Source of the DNA: Pyrinomonadaceae bacterium
GTDB taxonomy: Bacteria; Acidobacteriota; Blastocatellia; Pyrinomonadales; Pyrinomonadaceae
DNA length: 64,000 nt
Assembly (NCBI GenBank): GCA_019694395.1
Contig: JAIBCC010000006.1
Location: forward strand, 1 to 64,000
Direction: 5' to 3'
The notes beneath the pieces are model-generated. The model saw only the letters and a list, made by a program, of their open reading frames with translations, had not been told where the DNA came from and ran no database searches. Position numbers and translations under genes: made by a program. Below, piece after piece: positions 24,781 to 34,135 of this stretch (positions are counted from its first letter, which is position 1; every line of letters begins with the position of its first letter).

Positions 24781-24909
24781 CACCACAGAGCACACAGAGG
24801 TCACAGAGATTTTTTAGAGTCGATTTCACAGAGAAGAAAAGTATTGCTCTTAGATTGTATTACCAAATCTTTTGTCTTTTTCTCCGTGTTCTCTGTGAAC
24901 TCTGTGGTG
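24781..24909. repeat. Inverted-repeat element, word CACAGAG
   Basis: The left arm (24781-24809) holds caccacagag, cacacagag and gtcacagag. The right arm (24881-24909) is inverted and ends ctctgtggtg. Same layout as the CACGAAG elements but with every word changed to the AGAG type. Confidence 0.85.
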
Positions 24910-24917
24910 CAATCCCT

Positions 24918-27017
24918 CTAAAAATCAAAATTATCTACGTTATCTTTGTTGAAAATAAAAGGCTTACCAAGCCGAACTTCGTCGCCAACGACTTCAATTG
25001 ATTTGAGTTTGCCGGCTTCGATGGTTTTATCGCCTTGCTTTAATTTATTGTTGACCAAAGCATTTGCAGCATAAACCGACAAGTAACCCAAATCGCCTGT
25101 ATTCCATAAAACAATGCTATCCACAATTCCCGATTTGATATAAGGTTTGCACATATTCGGGAGGCTCAAACCGGTTACTTTGACATCGGTTTTGCCCGAT
25201 TGTTTGACTGCTTCGGCAATTCCCGGAACGGCAGGAGCAGCGATTCCCATAATGACTTTTACATTCGGATAAACCTTCAAAATGTTTTGAGTTTCCTGGA
25301 AAGCCCGGTCGCGGTCGCCATCCGAAGGCTGAATCGCTACAAGCTTGATGTCGGGATATTTTGCTGCCATTCGTTCCTTGATATATTTAATCCATTCGTT
25401 TTGATTGGCAGCAGAAAGCGAAGCGGTTACAATGGCAAATTCGCCTTTTCCGCCAAGCATTCTGGCGGTTTCGTCCATTAAAGTTTCGCCGATTCCCTGC
25501 GGAGTGGCTTGATTGATGAGAAAGTCACGAGCATCTTTGTTTGAGTCAGCATCCCAGGTAATAACTTTGATACCTTTGTCTTTCGCCTTTTTCAAAACTG
25601 TAGAAATTGCTTCTTTGTTTTCAACTGAAACGGCTATCGCATCAACTCCGCGAGTAATCCATGCTTCGACAACTTCGTTCTGTTTTGCCGGGTCTAAATC
25701 GGTTGGACCATCCCATAAAAGTTCGGCTCCTAATTCTTTCGCCGCTTCGTCAGCACCTTTTTTACAACTGATAAAATACGGATCGCCTTTCGCTTTCGGC
25801 ATCATTCCGATAACGGCTTTTTTGCCTGTCGGCGGAGTAGTTTGTGAAGCATTTTGGCTTGAAGCATTGGTTGCAGGAACAGTTGAACCACCTTTATTTA
25901 TTGAACTAAACAACATCCAATTGCTTCCCGCAATCAACAAACCTGTCAGCACAATCGCCGCACAAATAAACCCAACTTGTGAATTTTTCACCTCAAATTC
26001 CTCCTCTGAAAATGAAACTTTGTTTACGCTTGAAGCAGTTTTTGAAAACCTGTCAAACAAAATTACGGCGACCAATAAAACGCCTGTCAAAATCCCCGCT
26101 AATTCGGTCGGCAAACCGCTTAAACGCAATCCGTTCTGCAAAATAACGATGGCAAAAAGTCCTAAAATCGTTCCTAAGATTGTGCCTCGTCCGCCAAAAA
26201 TTGAAGCTCCGCCAAGCACAACCGCTGTAATCGCCATCAATTCATAACCCGTTCCGGCATCAGATTTTGCTTGTCCGAGATGGGCAACATAAATCACTGC
26301 CGCCAAGCTCGCCATAAAACCTGAAAGCGTATAAATAATTGTTAAAGAACGGCGGACTTTGATTCCGGCGTGTCTCGCGCCTTCCTGCGAATAGCCAATT
26401 GCGTATAGGCTTCGCCCAAATGCAGTGCGTTGGAGAATCCAAAAAATAACGAAAATTGCAATTATGAAAATCGGCAACTGTGTGGGAATTACGCCGAAAA
26501 TATATCCTTGACCAAGAAACAAATATTCTTGCGGAAAGCCAAAATAATTTTCGATTCCGCGTGTCAAACCTTCGGCGATACCGCGAAAAAGCGAAAAAGT
26601 TCCAAGCGTAACAATGAGCGGCGGAAACTTTAATTTGGTAATCATCGCCCCGTTCAAATATCCGCCAAGTATTCCAACTGCGAGAGTTATCACAATCGCT
26701 AACGGTAAAGGAACGTGAGCATCCCGCCACAAAGCCCCAAAAACAACCGCCGAAAGTCCCATCATCGAACCGACCGACAGATCAATTCCGCCCGTGATGA
26801 TAATCGGAGTCATCGCCAAAGCCAGCAAGCCAATTTCCACCGCAAGGCGAGTAATTTCAAACCCGTTTGACGAAGTAAAAAAGTTGTTGCCGATAACTGA
26901 AAAAAGCAAAACTTCAAACAACAAAACAGCGATCAAAACCCATTCATTATTTGGGAAGAATCTCGCCAAGAATGGTTGCTCTGTCTGCAATTCAGTTTGT
27001 TTGATTGCTTCTTGCAT
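24918..27017 (-). CDS. Fused rhamnose ABC permease and substrate-binding protein (RhaQ-RhaS-like)
   Basis: Residues 1-325 are an RbsC-type permease (TGGIDLSVGSM near 75, LGGASIFGGRGT near 268). Residues 326-346 are a charged cytoplasmic-type linker. Residues 347-372 are one extra membrane segment. Residues 373-398 are a Ser/Thr/Asn/Gln-rich linker. Residues 400-699 are a periplasmic binding protein of the RhaS/LsrB group (GVDAIAVS, KVITWDADSN, INQATPQGIGE, VTGLSLPN, VLWNTGDLGYLS). The extra membrane segment places the binding domain in the periplasm. No separate rhaS gene is present. Context (rhaM, rhaI, rhaB, rhaEW) argues for rhamnose; AI-2-like sugars are the alternative because LsrB is related. 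Confidence 0.87.
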   Translation of the reverse strand: MQEAIKQTELQTEQPFLARFFPNNEWVLIAVLLFEVLLFSVIGNNFFTSSNGFEITRLAVEIGLLALAMTPIIITGGIDLSVGSMMGLSAVVFGALWRDAHVPLPLAIVITLAVGILGGYLNGAMITKLKFPPLIVTLGTFSLFRGIAEGLTRGIENYFGFPQEYLFLGQGYIFGVIPTQLPIFIIAIFVIFWILQRTAFGRSLYAIGYSQEGARHAGIKVRRSLTIIYTLSGFMASLAAVIYVAHLGQAKSDAGTGYELMAITAVVLGGASIFGGRGTILGTILGLFAIVILQNGLRLSGLPTELAGILTGVLLVAVILFDRFSKTASSVNKVSFSEEEFEVKNSQVGFICAAIVLTGLLIAGSNWMLFSSINKGGSTVPATNASSQNASQTTPPTGKKAVIGMMPKAKGDPYFISCKKGADEAAKELGAELLWDGPTDLDPAKQNEVVEAWITRGVDAIAVSVENKEAISTVLKKAKDKGIKVITWDADSNKDARDFLINQATPQGIGETLMDETARMLGGKGEFAIVTASLSAANQNEWIKYIKERMAAKYPDIKLVAIQPSDGDRDRAFQETQNILKVYPNVKVIMGIAAPAVPGIAEAVKQSGKTDVKVTGLSLPNMCKPYIKSGIVDSIVLWNTGDLGYLSVYAANALVNNKLKQGDKTIEAGKLKSIEVVGDEVRLGKPFIFNKDNVDNFDF

Positions 27018-27029
27018 TTTATAAATTCA

Positions 27030-27135
27030 CATGGATAAAGGGGATTTACAGGGATAATTCTTTAATCCAAATCCGTTTTAAAATCCCTGTTCATCCCTGT
27101 TAAAAATCTGTGTTTATCTGTTTGCATCTGTGGAT
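27030..27135. repeat. Inverted-repeat element, words CAGGGAT and CACAGAT, overlapping rhaP 3' end
   Basis: gggat/cagggat words at 27032-27056 pair with atccctgttcatccctg at 27083-27100. Beside this is a run of CACAGAT-type words (27106-27134, inverted orientation). The second run encodes the last residues STDANR and the TAA stop of the permease read on the minus strand. Confidence 0.65.
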
Positions 27136-28073
27136 AATTTTTCTTCGTATTTACGAAGCAAAATATCGCTGACCAATGCCGCCAAAATGATCACACCTTG
27201 AATCGCTTTTTCCCAAAATGGATTGATTCCCAAAAAGGTTAAAGCCGTGCCGATCGTGCCTAAAAGCGCAACTCCAATTATTGTGCCAATTAAAGTTCCG
27301 CGTCCCCCCGTGATTGCTGCACCACCGACGACAACTGCCGCAACCGCTTTTAATTCCAATCCGATTCCCGCGTTTGAAGGAATTTCGTTGAAGCGAACAG
27401 CATTGAGCAAAGCAGCTAATCCGACTAATCCGCCCATCAAAGCAAACACGCCGAAAGTAATGGTTTTCGGCTCAATTCCGGCTAATCTTGCGGCTTCCGA
27501 ATCAGAACCGACTGCATAAATTGCCCGACCAATATTTAAATTTCGCAATGACCATGCAAATATCAAAAATATAATTAACGGAATGGCAACGATAACGATT
27601 TGTCCTGTTGATTGTCCAAGTCCAAACCATTGAAAATTTGAAGGTAGATTCTGCACCCAAGCACCTTCCGTTACCCAACGCAAACCGTCCCGCCAGGCAA
27701 CCAACATCGCCAACGTGACAATAATCGAAGGCAATTTGAACCAACCGATCAAAGCCCCGTTTATTGCTCCCATCGCCACGCCAATCAGCGGAATTATGAC
27801 GAAAAGAAGCGGAACCGGAACACCTGATTTTGCTAAAACTCCGGCTAAAACGCTCGCCACCGCAAATTGCGAACCAACCGAAATATCAATTTCGCCAAGC
27901 AAAATCACGAGCGTCATCCCAATCGCAATCAGCAAAAACGGAGCATTGTTGATAACCAAATCCCCGAGATTTCCCGCTCCGAAAAACGAAGGCGAAGCAA
28001 TTCCCACCACGATCAGAAGCACCAAAAATGCTATCGCGGCAGAAATTTCTCGTTTGTATTGATTAAAGTTCAT
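27114..28073 (-). CDS. rhaP: Rhamnose ABC transporter permease
   Basis: RbsC-type inner-membrane permease of 319 aa with family blocks VILLGEIDISVGSQFA near residue 60 and VGGAAITGGRGTLIG near 255. It follows the ATPase gene and precedes the fused permease/binding protein, so the complex would have two different permease chains, as in RhaP/RhaQ. The C-terminus STDANR and the stop codon are encoded by a CACAGAT-type repeat, so the tail is probably acquired. The substrate is assigned by context. Confidence 0.86.
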   Translation of the reverse strand: MNFNQYKREISAAIAFLVLLIVVGIASPSFFGAGNLGDLVINNAPFLLIAIGMTLVILLGEIDISVGSQFAVASVLAGVLAKSGVPVPLLFVIIPLIGVAMGAINGALIGWFKLPSIIVTLAMLVAWRDGLRWVTEGAWVQNLPSNFQWFGLGQSTGQIVIVAIPLIIFLIFAWSLRNLNIGRAIYAVGSDSEAARLAGIEPKTITFGVFALMGGLVGLAALLNAVRFNEIPSNAGIGLELKAVAAVVVGGAAITGGRGTLIGTIIGVALLGTIGTALTFLGINPFWEKAIQGVIILAALVSDILLRKYEEKLSTDANR

Positions 28074-28081
28074 ATTTTTTC

Positions 28082-28201
28082 ATCCGCGAAGTTTCACGAA
28101 GTAAACACGAAGATTTTCTAAATAAAGAATCAATCAACAACTAAATTACTTGAAAATTTTATAGATTTACCTTCGTGAAACCTTCGTGTTTCTTCGTGGA
28201 T
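28082..28201. repeat. Inverted-repeat element, word CACGAAG with long loop
   Basis: The left arm (28082-28112) is atccgcgaag, tttcacgaag, taaacacgaag. The right arm (28171-28201) is the inverted copy. The loop is nearly 60 bp, longer than in sister elements, and shows nothing else recognisable. Confidence 0.84.
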
Positions 28202-28207
28202 AAATTC

Positions 28208-29698
28208 TTAATGCCCAAGTGCCAAAGCCAAAATATTTGCCTGAGTCGCTTCGTTTCTATCTAAAATCTTGACGATTGTTCCGCCCTGCATCACGGCAAT
28301 CCGGTCGGACATTCCCAAAACCTCGGGCAATTCCGAAGAAATCATCAAAATCGCCACGCCTTGTTCGGCTAATTCGGTCATTAAATTATGGATTTCCGAT
28401 TTAGCTCCAACATCAATTCCCTGCGTCGGCTCGTCCAAAATCAAAACTGTCGGCTTGGTCAAAAGCCAACGGCTTAATGCAACTTTTTGCTGATTTCCGC
28501 CTGAAAGAGTCGAAACAGAATCGTGAATTGAAGGAGTTTTCACTCCCAAACGCCGCGTGTATTCCGCTGCTAATTCTTTTTCTTTAGCAAAATTAAGCCC
28601 AAATCTGCCCGATAAAATTTTCAACGAAGCAAGCGTCACATTCGATGCAATCGGCAAATCCAAAATCACGCCGTGTTTACGTCTGTCTTCGGGCAAATAT
28701 GCGATATTGTTGCGAATCGCGTCTCTAGGATGCGAATTTTTAATAGAAATTCCGTTCAGTAAAACTTCGCCTGAATCAGCTTCATCCAAACCAAAAATCG
28801 CTCTGGCAAACTCCGTCCGACCTGCTCCGACAAGTCCCGCAATTCCAACAATTTCGCCAGCGCGAACCGTTAAATTGATGTTTTTTACTCCAGCTTTTTT
28901 TGAACCAAGATTTTTGAGTTCCAATACGATTTCGCCTTGTCTAACATCACGTTTCGGAAAGATTTGCGACAATTCACGCCCAACCATCAGACGAATCATT
29001 TCGTCACGGTCAATATCTTTAACCTCTTTTGTCCCAATAGTTTCACCGTCCCGTAAAACTGTTACACGGTCAGCAATTTGCGGTAATTCTTCCAGACGAT
29101 GCGAAATGTAAATCATCCCCACACCTTTCGCCTTTAAATCACGAATCACGCGGAAAAGATTGTTCGTATCTTCTTCGGAAAGCGAAGCAGTCGGCTCATC
29201 GAGAATCAAAATTTTGGCGTTTGCCCCCAATGCACGAGCAATTTCAACAAGCTGTTGCTGCGGCATCGAAAGACTTCCTGCCTCTGCATCAGGAGAAATT
29301 TTCGCACCTATTTGGTCGAGCAATTCTTTAGCTTTTTCGCGTCTTTTTTTCCAATTTACCCTGCCGAAAAAACCGCCTTTTTCGTAGCCGAGAGCGATAT
29401 TTTCCGCTACCGAAAGTTCGGGAAAAAGTGCGGGCTGTTGGTAAATTGCCGCCACGCCGAGCGATTTTGAAAAGGTCGGAGAATTTTCTGTGATTTTATT
29501 TCCGCAAACTTCTAAAATTCCCGAATCAGGCTGAATTGCTCCTGTTACGCTCTTGATAAAAGTTGATTTTCCCGCCCCGTTTTCGCCGATGAGTGCGTGA
29601 ACTTCGCCGCTTAAAAGTTCAAAGGAGGCTGATTTCAAAGCCTTTACCCCTGCGTAAGACTTTTGAATATTTTCAGCTTTTAACAAAATTTCACTCAT
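28208..29698 (-). CDS. rhaT: Rhamnose ABC transporter ATP-binding protein (two ABC domains)
   Basis: Two ABC domains in the RbsA/RhaT arrangement. Domain 1: GENGAGKST, LSMPQQQ, LILDEPTASL. Domain 2: VGAGRTE, LSGGNQQK, LILDEPTQGIDVG. About 496 aa from the ATG at 29698 (MSEILLK), chosen because homologues begin there; this start overlaps the lutC stop by 8 bp. It powers the RhaP / RhaQ-RhaS-like complex. The substrate is inferred from the adjacent rhamnose genes. Confidence 0.87.
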   Translation of the reverse strand: MSEILLKAENIQKSYAGVKALKSASFELLSGEVHALIGENGAGKSTFIKSVTGAIQPDSGILEVCGNKITENSPTFSKSLGVAAIYQQPALFPELSVAENIALGYEKGGFFGRVNWKKRREKAKELLDQIGAKISPDAEAGSLSMPQQQLVEIARALGANAKILILDEPTASLSEEDTNNLFRVIRDLKAKGVGMIYISHRLEELPQIADRVTVLRDGETIGTKEVKDIDRDEMIRLMVGRELSQIFPKRDVRQGEIVLELKNLGSKKAGVKNINLTVRAGEIVGIAGLVGAGRTEFARAIFGLDEADSGEVLLNGISIKNSHPRDAIRNNIAYLPEDRRKHGVILDLPIASNVTLASLKILSGRFGLNFAKEKELAAEYTRRLGVKTPSIHDSVSTLSGGNQQKVALSRWLLTKPTVLILDEPTQGIDVGAKSEIHNLMTELAEQGVAILMISSELPEVLGMSDRIAVMQGGTIVKILDRNEATQANILALALGH

Positions 29699-30344
29699 TT
29701 TCGACAATAAAAACAAACAATTCTTTCGGTCCGTGAACTCCGAGTGCCAACGTTAATTCAATATCGGAAGTCCGCGATTGTCCGGTAATAAAAGTCACGC
29801 TTTTGCTCAAATTTTTACTTAATTCAGCTAAAACTTCCCCCAGATTATTTCTTAATTTCGACGCTTCCAGAATGCAAATATGAACAGGCGGAATCAATGA
29901 GGTCAAACGATTAAACTCTTTATCTGATTCAATTACAAGCGTTCCGGTTTCGGCAACCCCAAACTGTGCCGAGGTAATACCAATTTCACAATCAAACAAC
30001 TCTTCTGCTGAAGCCTTTTGGATGAAATCGGCATTGATTGTGCTTGCAATTCTTGTCACGGAATCAGAATCGGAAATCGCAATCGTCTTGGCGGATTTTT
30101 CAACAATCAAATTTTCAACTTCGTTTCTTGCGTGCTTTAAATTGCTAAAAATCTTGCAATTTGCTCCGATTGCTGTCAGATTTTCACAAAAAGTTTGGAC
30201 CTTGTTTTCAAAGATAAAAGGTTTGATTGCGCCAAAATCTTCTTGCGTGTGGTGTTCCGCGTGAACTACATCAAACGGCTCGCTTGCCCGCAAACTTTGG
30301 CGAATCGAATCAAAAATTTTTGCTTTTGCCGTTGACGTATCCAT
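29691..30344 (-). CDS. lutC: Lactate utilisation protein C
   Basis: LutC/YkgG family protein of 217 aa. Family features are the ITSAQFGVAETGTLVIES block, VHICILEASKL and the C-terminal GVHGPKELFVFIVENE. Together with LutA and LutB it forms the three-part L-lactate oxidation system that yields pyruvate. The order on this transcript is lutA, lutB, lutC. Its presence inside a rhamnose operon makes sense because the RhaE-RhaW fusion is expected to produce L-lactate. Its stop overlaps the start of rhaT. Confidence 0.87.
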   Translation of the reverse strand: MDTSTAKAKIFDSIRQSLRASEPFDVVHAEHHTQEDFGAIKPFIFENKVQTFCENLTAIGANCKIFSNLKHARNEVENLIVEKSAKTIAISDSDSVTRIASTINADFIQKASAEELFDCEIGITSAQFGVAETGTLVIESDKEFNRLTSLIPPVHICILEASKLRNNLGEVLAELSKNLSKSVTFITGQSRTSDIELTLALGVHGPKELFVFIVENE

Positions 30345-30350
30345 CCAAGC

Positions 30351-30390
30351 TTTCCCTTTTACCCTTTACTTTTTACCTTTTTCTCTTTCC
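30351..30390. repeat. Polypyrimidine word repeat overlapping lutB 3' end
   Basis: ccctttta / ctttttacc words repeat. On the minus strand they encode the last residues of LutB (KEKKVKSKG) and its TAA stop at 30359-30361. It is related to the tracts at 1429 and 9094. Confidence 0.55.
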
Positions 30391-31798
30391 AAATATCTCT
30401 AAACGATTTCTCGGCAATAGTTGGAGCATCACGAAATTCAGTCCAATTTCCCAATGGCGGAGCAAGTTTTCCCATCAAACTGGTTTGTTTTCCAATTTTT
30501 TCACCTTTAGCCACTAACTTTTGCATAAACCGAGCCGTTTTCGTTCCCAACTCGTAACTCTTATTTCCCGCCCACGCTTTTGAATAAAGTTTGAAGGCGA
30601 AACTTTCCAAAAACTTCGGTTTTTCTTCAGCGACTTTTGCCCGTAAATGAAGCAGCAATTCGGGAATATCAATTTTTACAGGACAAACTTCGCGGCACGC
30701 ACCGCACAAACTCGACGCAAACGGAAGCTGTTTATTTTTCTCGATTCCGTTAAGTTGCGGCGTAATTACTGCTCCGATTGGACCGGGATAAACTGACCCG
30801 TAAGCGTGACCGCCGATTTGCTGATAAACCGGGCAGGAATTCAGACATGCACCACAGCGGATACAAGCCAAACTTTGCCGTGTAACAGGATGCGAAAGCA
30901 TTTTCGAGCGTCCATTATCAAGCAAAACTATGTGCAGTTCTTCGGGACCTTCTGCTTCGCTATCTCGTTTAGTTCCTGTGATTAAAGATTGATAAGTAGT
31001 CAATCTTTGTCCCGTTCCCGAACGCGGAAGAAGTTTCAAAAAGATGTCTAAATCACTCAACTGCGGAAGAAGTTTTTCAATCCCCATCAACGCGATATGA
31101 GTTTTCGGCAAGCCTGTCGTCAGACGAATATTTCCTTCATTTTCAAGGATCAGTATCGTGCCTGTTTCAGCGATTCCAAAATTAACTCCGCTGATCCCGA
31201 CTTCAGATGTTTGAAACTTTTCCCGCAAAAAATTTCGGGCAGTTTGAGTCAATTTATCAACATCATCAGTCGGCAGAATCCCAACCTTTTCAACAAATAG
31301 ATCGGCAATTTGCTTTTTCGTTTTGTGAATCGCCGGAACAACGATGTGCGACGGAGTTTCTTCGGCAAGCTGAATAATCCATTCGCCTAAATCGGTTTCA
31401 ACCGGAAAAATTCCTGCTTTTTCTAATGCCGCGTTGAGATGGGTTTCTTCGGAAACCATTGATTTTGATTTAACGACGTTTTTAGCGTTTCGCTCCTTTA
31501 TCAAACCCAAAATAATTTCGTTGGCTTCTTTTCCGTCAATCGCCCAATGAATTTTTGCACCCGCTTTTTCAGCATTTTCGGTAAATTTTTCGAGATATTT
31601 ATCAAGATTTTTCAGCGTTTCAGCCTTGATTTTGCTGGCTTTTTCCCGCAAACCTTCCCAATTATTGACTGACTGAATCGCAATTTTCCGCCGCTCGCCA
31701 AAAGTATTGGTGAGATTGTTCAATGCGCCTTTAAGTTGCGAATCCTGCAAGGCAGCTTTGGCATTTTGGTCAAAAGTTTCGGCTGTAACGTGGTTCAT
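30359..31798 (-). CDS. lutB: Lactate utilisation iron-sulfur protein B
   Basis: LutB family, 479 aa. The N-terminal half is an LUD domain, with a VNFGIAETGTILILENEGN block near residue 205. The second part has two 4Fe-4S clusters: CIRCGACLNSCPVYQ near 311 and CGACREVCPVKIDIP near 365. It transfers electrons during L-lactate oxidation with LutA and LutC. The basic tail KEKKVKSKG and the stop come from a repeat tract. It is followed by lutC after 14 bp. Confidence 0.9.
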   Translation of the reverse strand: MNHVTAETFDQNAKAALQDSQLKGALNNLTNTFGERRKIAIQSVNNWEGLREKASKIKAETLKNLDKYLEKFTENAEKAGAKIHWAIDGKEANEIILGLIKERNAKNVVKSKSMVSEETHLNAALEKAGIFPVETDLGEWIIQLAEETPSHIVVPAIHKTKKQIADLFVEKVGILPTDDVDKLTQTARNFLREKFQTSEVGISGVNFGIAETGTILILENEGNIRLTTGLPKTHIALMGIEKLLPQLSDLDIFLKLLPRSGTGQRLTTYQSLITGTKRDSEAEGPEELHIVLLDNGRSKMLSHPVTRQSLACIRCGACLNSCPVYQQIGGHAYGSVYPGPIGAVITPQLNGIEKNKQLPFASSLCGACREVCPVKIDIPELLLHLRAKVAEEKPKFLESFAFKLYSKAWAGNKSYELGTKTARFMQKLVAKGEKIGKQTSLMGKLAPPLGNWTEFRDAPTIAEKSFRDIWKEKKVKSKG

Positions 31799-31802
31799 AA
31801 TT

Positions 31803-31910
31803 TTGCCCGCGAAATACGTGGAACACGCTAAATAAAAAACAAATTTTGGTTAATTTGATGACCTAAAACAAAAAACTTTTTCGCGTCTTTTCGCGTTTAT
31901 TCGCGGGCAA
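31803..31910. repeat. Inverted-repeat element, word CGCGAA
   Basis: The ends TTGCCCGCGAA (31803-31813) and TTCGCGGGCAA (31900-31910) are perfect inverted 11-mers. The right arm has three cgcg words about every 10 bp; the left arm has drifted. It ends 1 bp from the lutA stop. Confidence 0.8.
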
Positions 31911-31911
31911 A

Positions 31912-32631
31912 TCATTCTTGACTCGCTAAAATTTCCGCAATATGTTTCGGCTTTATTTTCGAGCGATTCCGCGATAATTTTCCGCCGATTTGCATCAGAC
32001 AACTTGCATCACACGCAACCACAAAATCAGCCCCTGACGCCTCGATATTGGCGATTTTTTTTTCTAAAATTGCGTTTGAAATTTCGGGATATTTAACCGA
32101 AAAAGTTCCGCCGAAACCGCAGCATTCATCTGATCCTTTTAATTCTACAAACTCTGCATTTTCAACATTTTGCAACAATTTGCGTGGCTCATCTTTTAAA
32201 TTCAAATCTCGTAAAGCATGACAGGCATCGTGCCATGTTATTTTACCCGAAAATTTGGCGCTGGCGTTTTCGATTTTCAAAACATTGACCAGAAAATAGG
32301 TTAATTCGTGCGTCTTTTCGGCAACCTTTTCCGCCCGTTCGCGCCAATTTTTATCCTTCGGGAAAAGTTCGTGAAAATGTTTGACCATTGCCGTGCAAGA
32401 ACCTGATGGTGAAACAATTGTCTCAGCATTTTCAAAGATTTCAATAAATTTTTCAGCAAATTTTCGGGCTTCTTTGCGATAACCTGTGTTAAAAGCGGGC
32501 TGTCCGCAACAGGTTTGGCGTTCATCGAAGGTTACTTCGCAGCCTGCTTTTTCCAAAACCTCAACCGTTGCCACGCCGACATTCGGGCAAAGCTGGTCAA
32601 CCAAACAGGTTATGAAAAGTGAAACCTTCAT
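31912..32631 (-). CDS. lutA: Lactate utilisation protein A (cysteine-rich Fe-S oxidoreductase)
   Basis: 239 aa with two cysteine-rich CCG domains: TCCGQPAFNTGY with the upstream CLVDQLCPNVG, and DECCGFGGTFSVKYPEIS with the preceding WHDACHALRD. This is the LutA/GlcF-type architecture. It works with LutB and LutC to oxidise L-lactate to pyruvate. Its ATG overlaps the rhaB stop by 4 bp, so lactate oxidation is translationally tied to rhamnose kinase expression. Confidence 0.9.
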   Translation of the reverse strand: MKVSLFITCLVDQLCPNVGVATVEVLEKAGCEVTFDERQTCCGQPAFNTGYRKEARKFAEKFIEIFENAETIVSPSGSCTAMVKHFHELFPKDKNWRERAEKVAEKTHELTYFLVNVLKIENASAKFSGKITWHDACHALRDLNLKDEPRKLLQNVENAEFVELKGSDECCGFGGTFSVKYPEISNAILEKKIANIEASGADFVVACDASCLMQIGGKLSRNRSKIKPKHIAEILASQE

Positions 32632-34112
32632 TTTTTACTCAGAAAAAGCTGCTCAATTTTTAAATAATCTCGTTTTGCCTCTTTCAAATCCTCTGAAAAA
32701 ATCGGCTCGAAAGTTTTCAATTCAACATTTTTTGAAACAAAATCCCGTGCTGTTTTTAAATCAGGAAATTTACCTGCCGAAATTGCCTGGACAAGCAAAT
32801 TTCCTGTCACCGTTGCTTCGGTCAAACCTGCTTTAATCTTTTTCTCACAAGCGTTTGCAGTCATTTGATTGAGATAATTATTTTTTCCCCCGCCTCCCGC
32901 AATTTGAACGCCTTTGATTTGATTTCCGGTTAAGTTTTCAATAGTTTCCAAAACCGAGGCGTAGCGAAAAGCTAATGAATCAAGAATCACTTTGGTTATT
33001 TCCGCAACTGTTTCCAATTTCGTCTGTTTGGTTTCTTTTAGTTGTTCCTCAATCGCTCCAAGCATTGATCTCGGATTCAAAAAACGTTCATCATCGGGGA
33101 AAATGAAACCACAAAACCCTTCGATTTTAGCGACATCAGTCAGCAAAGTTTCGTAATCTGTTTTGACGCCTTGTTCTTCCCATTCTTTACGGCAGGATTC
33201 CAAAATCCAAAGCCCCATTACATTTTTCAAAAAACGGATCGTCCCAAAAACGCCGCCTTCATTAGTAAAATTAAATTTGGCAACCTCATTATTTACCAAA
33301 GGTTTAACTAATTCAACTCCAACCAATGACCAAGTTCCTGACGAAATATAAGCCCAATCTTTTTCGAGCGGCAAACCCGCCACCGCGCTTCCCGTGTCGT
33401 GCGTGGCAGGGGCAATTACGCGAACGTTTTGCAAATTTAAAGCGTTGGCGATTTCAGTTTTCAAAAAACCTAAATCAGTTCCCGGAGAGATGATTCGGGG
33501 AAGTTTTTGATTGTCTAAGTCCAGCTTTTGCAACAGTTCCAAATCCCAATTACCAGTTTTTGCATTGACCAACTGTGTCGTCGTAGCGTTTGAATATTCG
33601 GCAAATTTTTTCCCGGTCAAATGAAAATTTATCAGATCGGGTAAAAGCAAAATGGTTTCGGTTTGCTCAAGACTTCCGTTTTCGGTAAATAGTTGGAAAA
33701 TCGTGTTGAAATTCAAAAATTGAATGCCCGTTTTGTCAAAAATTTCTGCTTTCGGAACTATTTTGAAAACATTTTCCTGAGCATTTTCAGTTCGGGAATC
33801 ACGATAACAAATTGGGTTCTCAATCAACTTCCCATTTTTATCAATTAATCCGTAATCAACCGCCCAACTATCAACTCCAATACTGTAAATCTTTTTTTCT
33901 AAATCATTTGCGCGTTTACTTGCCTTTGACAGTCCAAATTTAATTTCTGACAAGATTTTGTCAAAATTCCAACGCAAATGTCCATTTTCCTGAGTTGGGG
34001 GATAGTGGAAACGATGCAGCTCTTCTAAAAAAAAATCTTTATCAAGCGATCCTAAAAAAACTCTTCCGCTGCCTGCGCCTAAATCTATTGCGATGAAAAA
34101 GTGGTCACTCAT
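32628..34112 (-). CDS. rhaB: Rhamnulokinase
   Basis: FGGY carbohydrate kinase of 494 aa. The start IAIDLGAGSGRVFLG is the ATP-binding motif typical of RhaB. Other blocks are RWNFDKILSEIK, IGVDSWAVDYGLID, HDTGSAVAGLP, WAYISSGTWSLVG and IAGGGGKNNYLNQMTA. It phosphorylates L-rhamnulose at O1. Between it and rhaI lies a short CAG/CAA word tract (34113-34134). Four-base overlap with lutA downstream. Confidence 0.93.
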   Translation of the reverse strand: MSDHFFIAIDLGAGSGRVFLGSLDKDFFLEELHRFHYPPTQENGHLRWNFDKILSEIKFGLSKASKRANDLEKKIYSIGVDSWAVDYGLIDKNGKLIENPICYRDSRTENAQENVFKIVPKAEIFDKTGIQFLNFNTIFQLFTENGSLEQTETILLLPDLINFHLTGKKFAEYSNATTTQLVNAKTGNWDLELLQKLDLDNQKLPRIISPGTDLGFLKTEIANALNLQNVRVIAPATHDTGSAVAGLPLEKDWAYISSGTWSLVGVELVKPLVNNEVAKFNFTNEGGVFGTIRFLKNVMGLWILESCRKEWEEQGVKTDYETLLTDVAKIEGFCGFIFPDDERFLNPRSMLGAIEEQLKETKQTKLETVAEITKVILDSLAFRYASVLETIENLTGNQIKGVQIAGGGGKNNYLNQMTANACEKKIKAGLTEATVTGNLLVQAISAGKFPDLKTARDFVSKNVELKTFEPIFSEDLKEAKRDYLKIEQLFLSKK

Positions 34113-34135
34113 TAAGTTGCAGTTGGCTGTTGCTT

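Noticed and set aside
25513-26247. 244-codon open frame antisense to the permease/binding-protein fusion
   Set aside because: It has low-complexity Ser/Thr/Ile composition and no domain, and the opposite strand encodes a clear transporter. Long antisense frames recur over other ABC genes here as a codon-use side effect.
11651-28201. Possible CRISPR array formed by the CACGAAG repeats
   Set aside because: Units are 7-10 bp, arranged as inverted arms at separate loci, with no spacers of regular size and no cas genes.
28557-29111. 184-codon open frame antisense to rhaT
   Set aside because: Ser/Ile-rich shadow of the conserved ATPase; no independent support.
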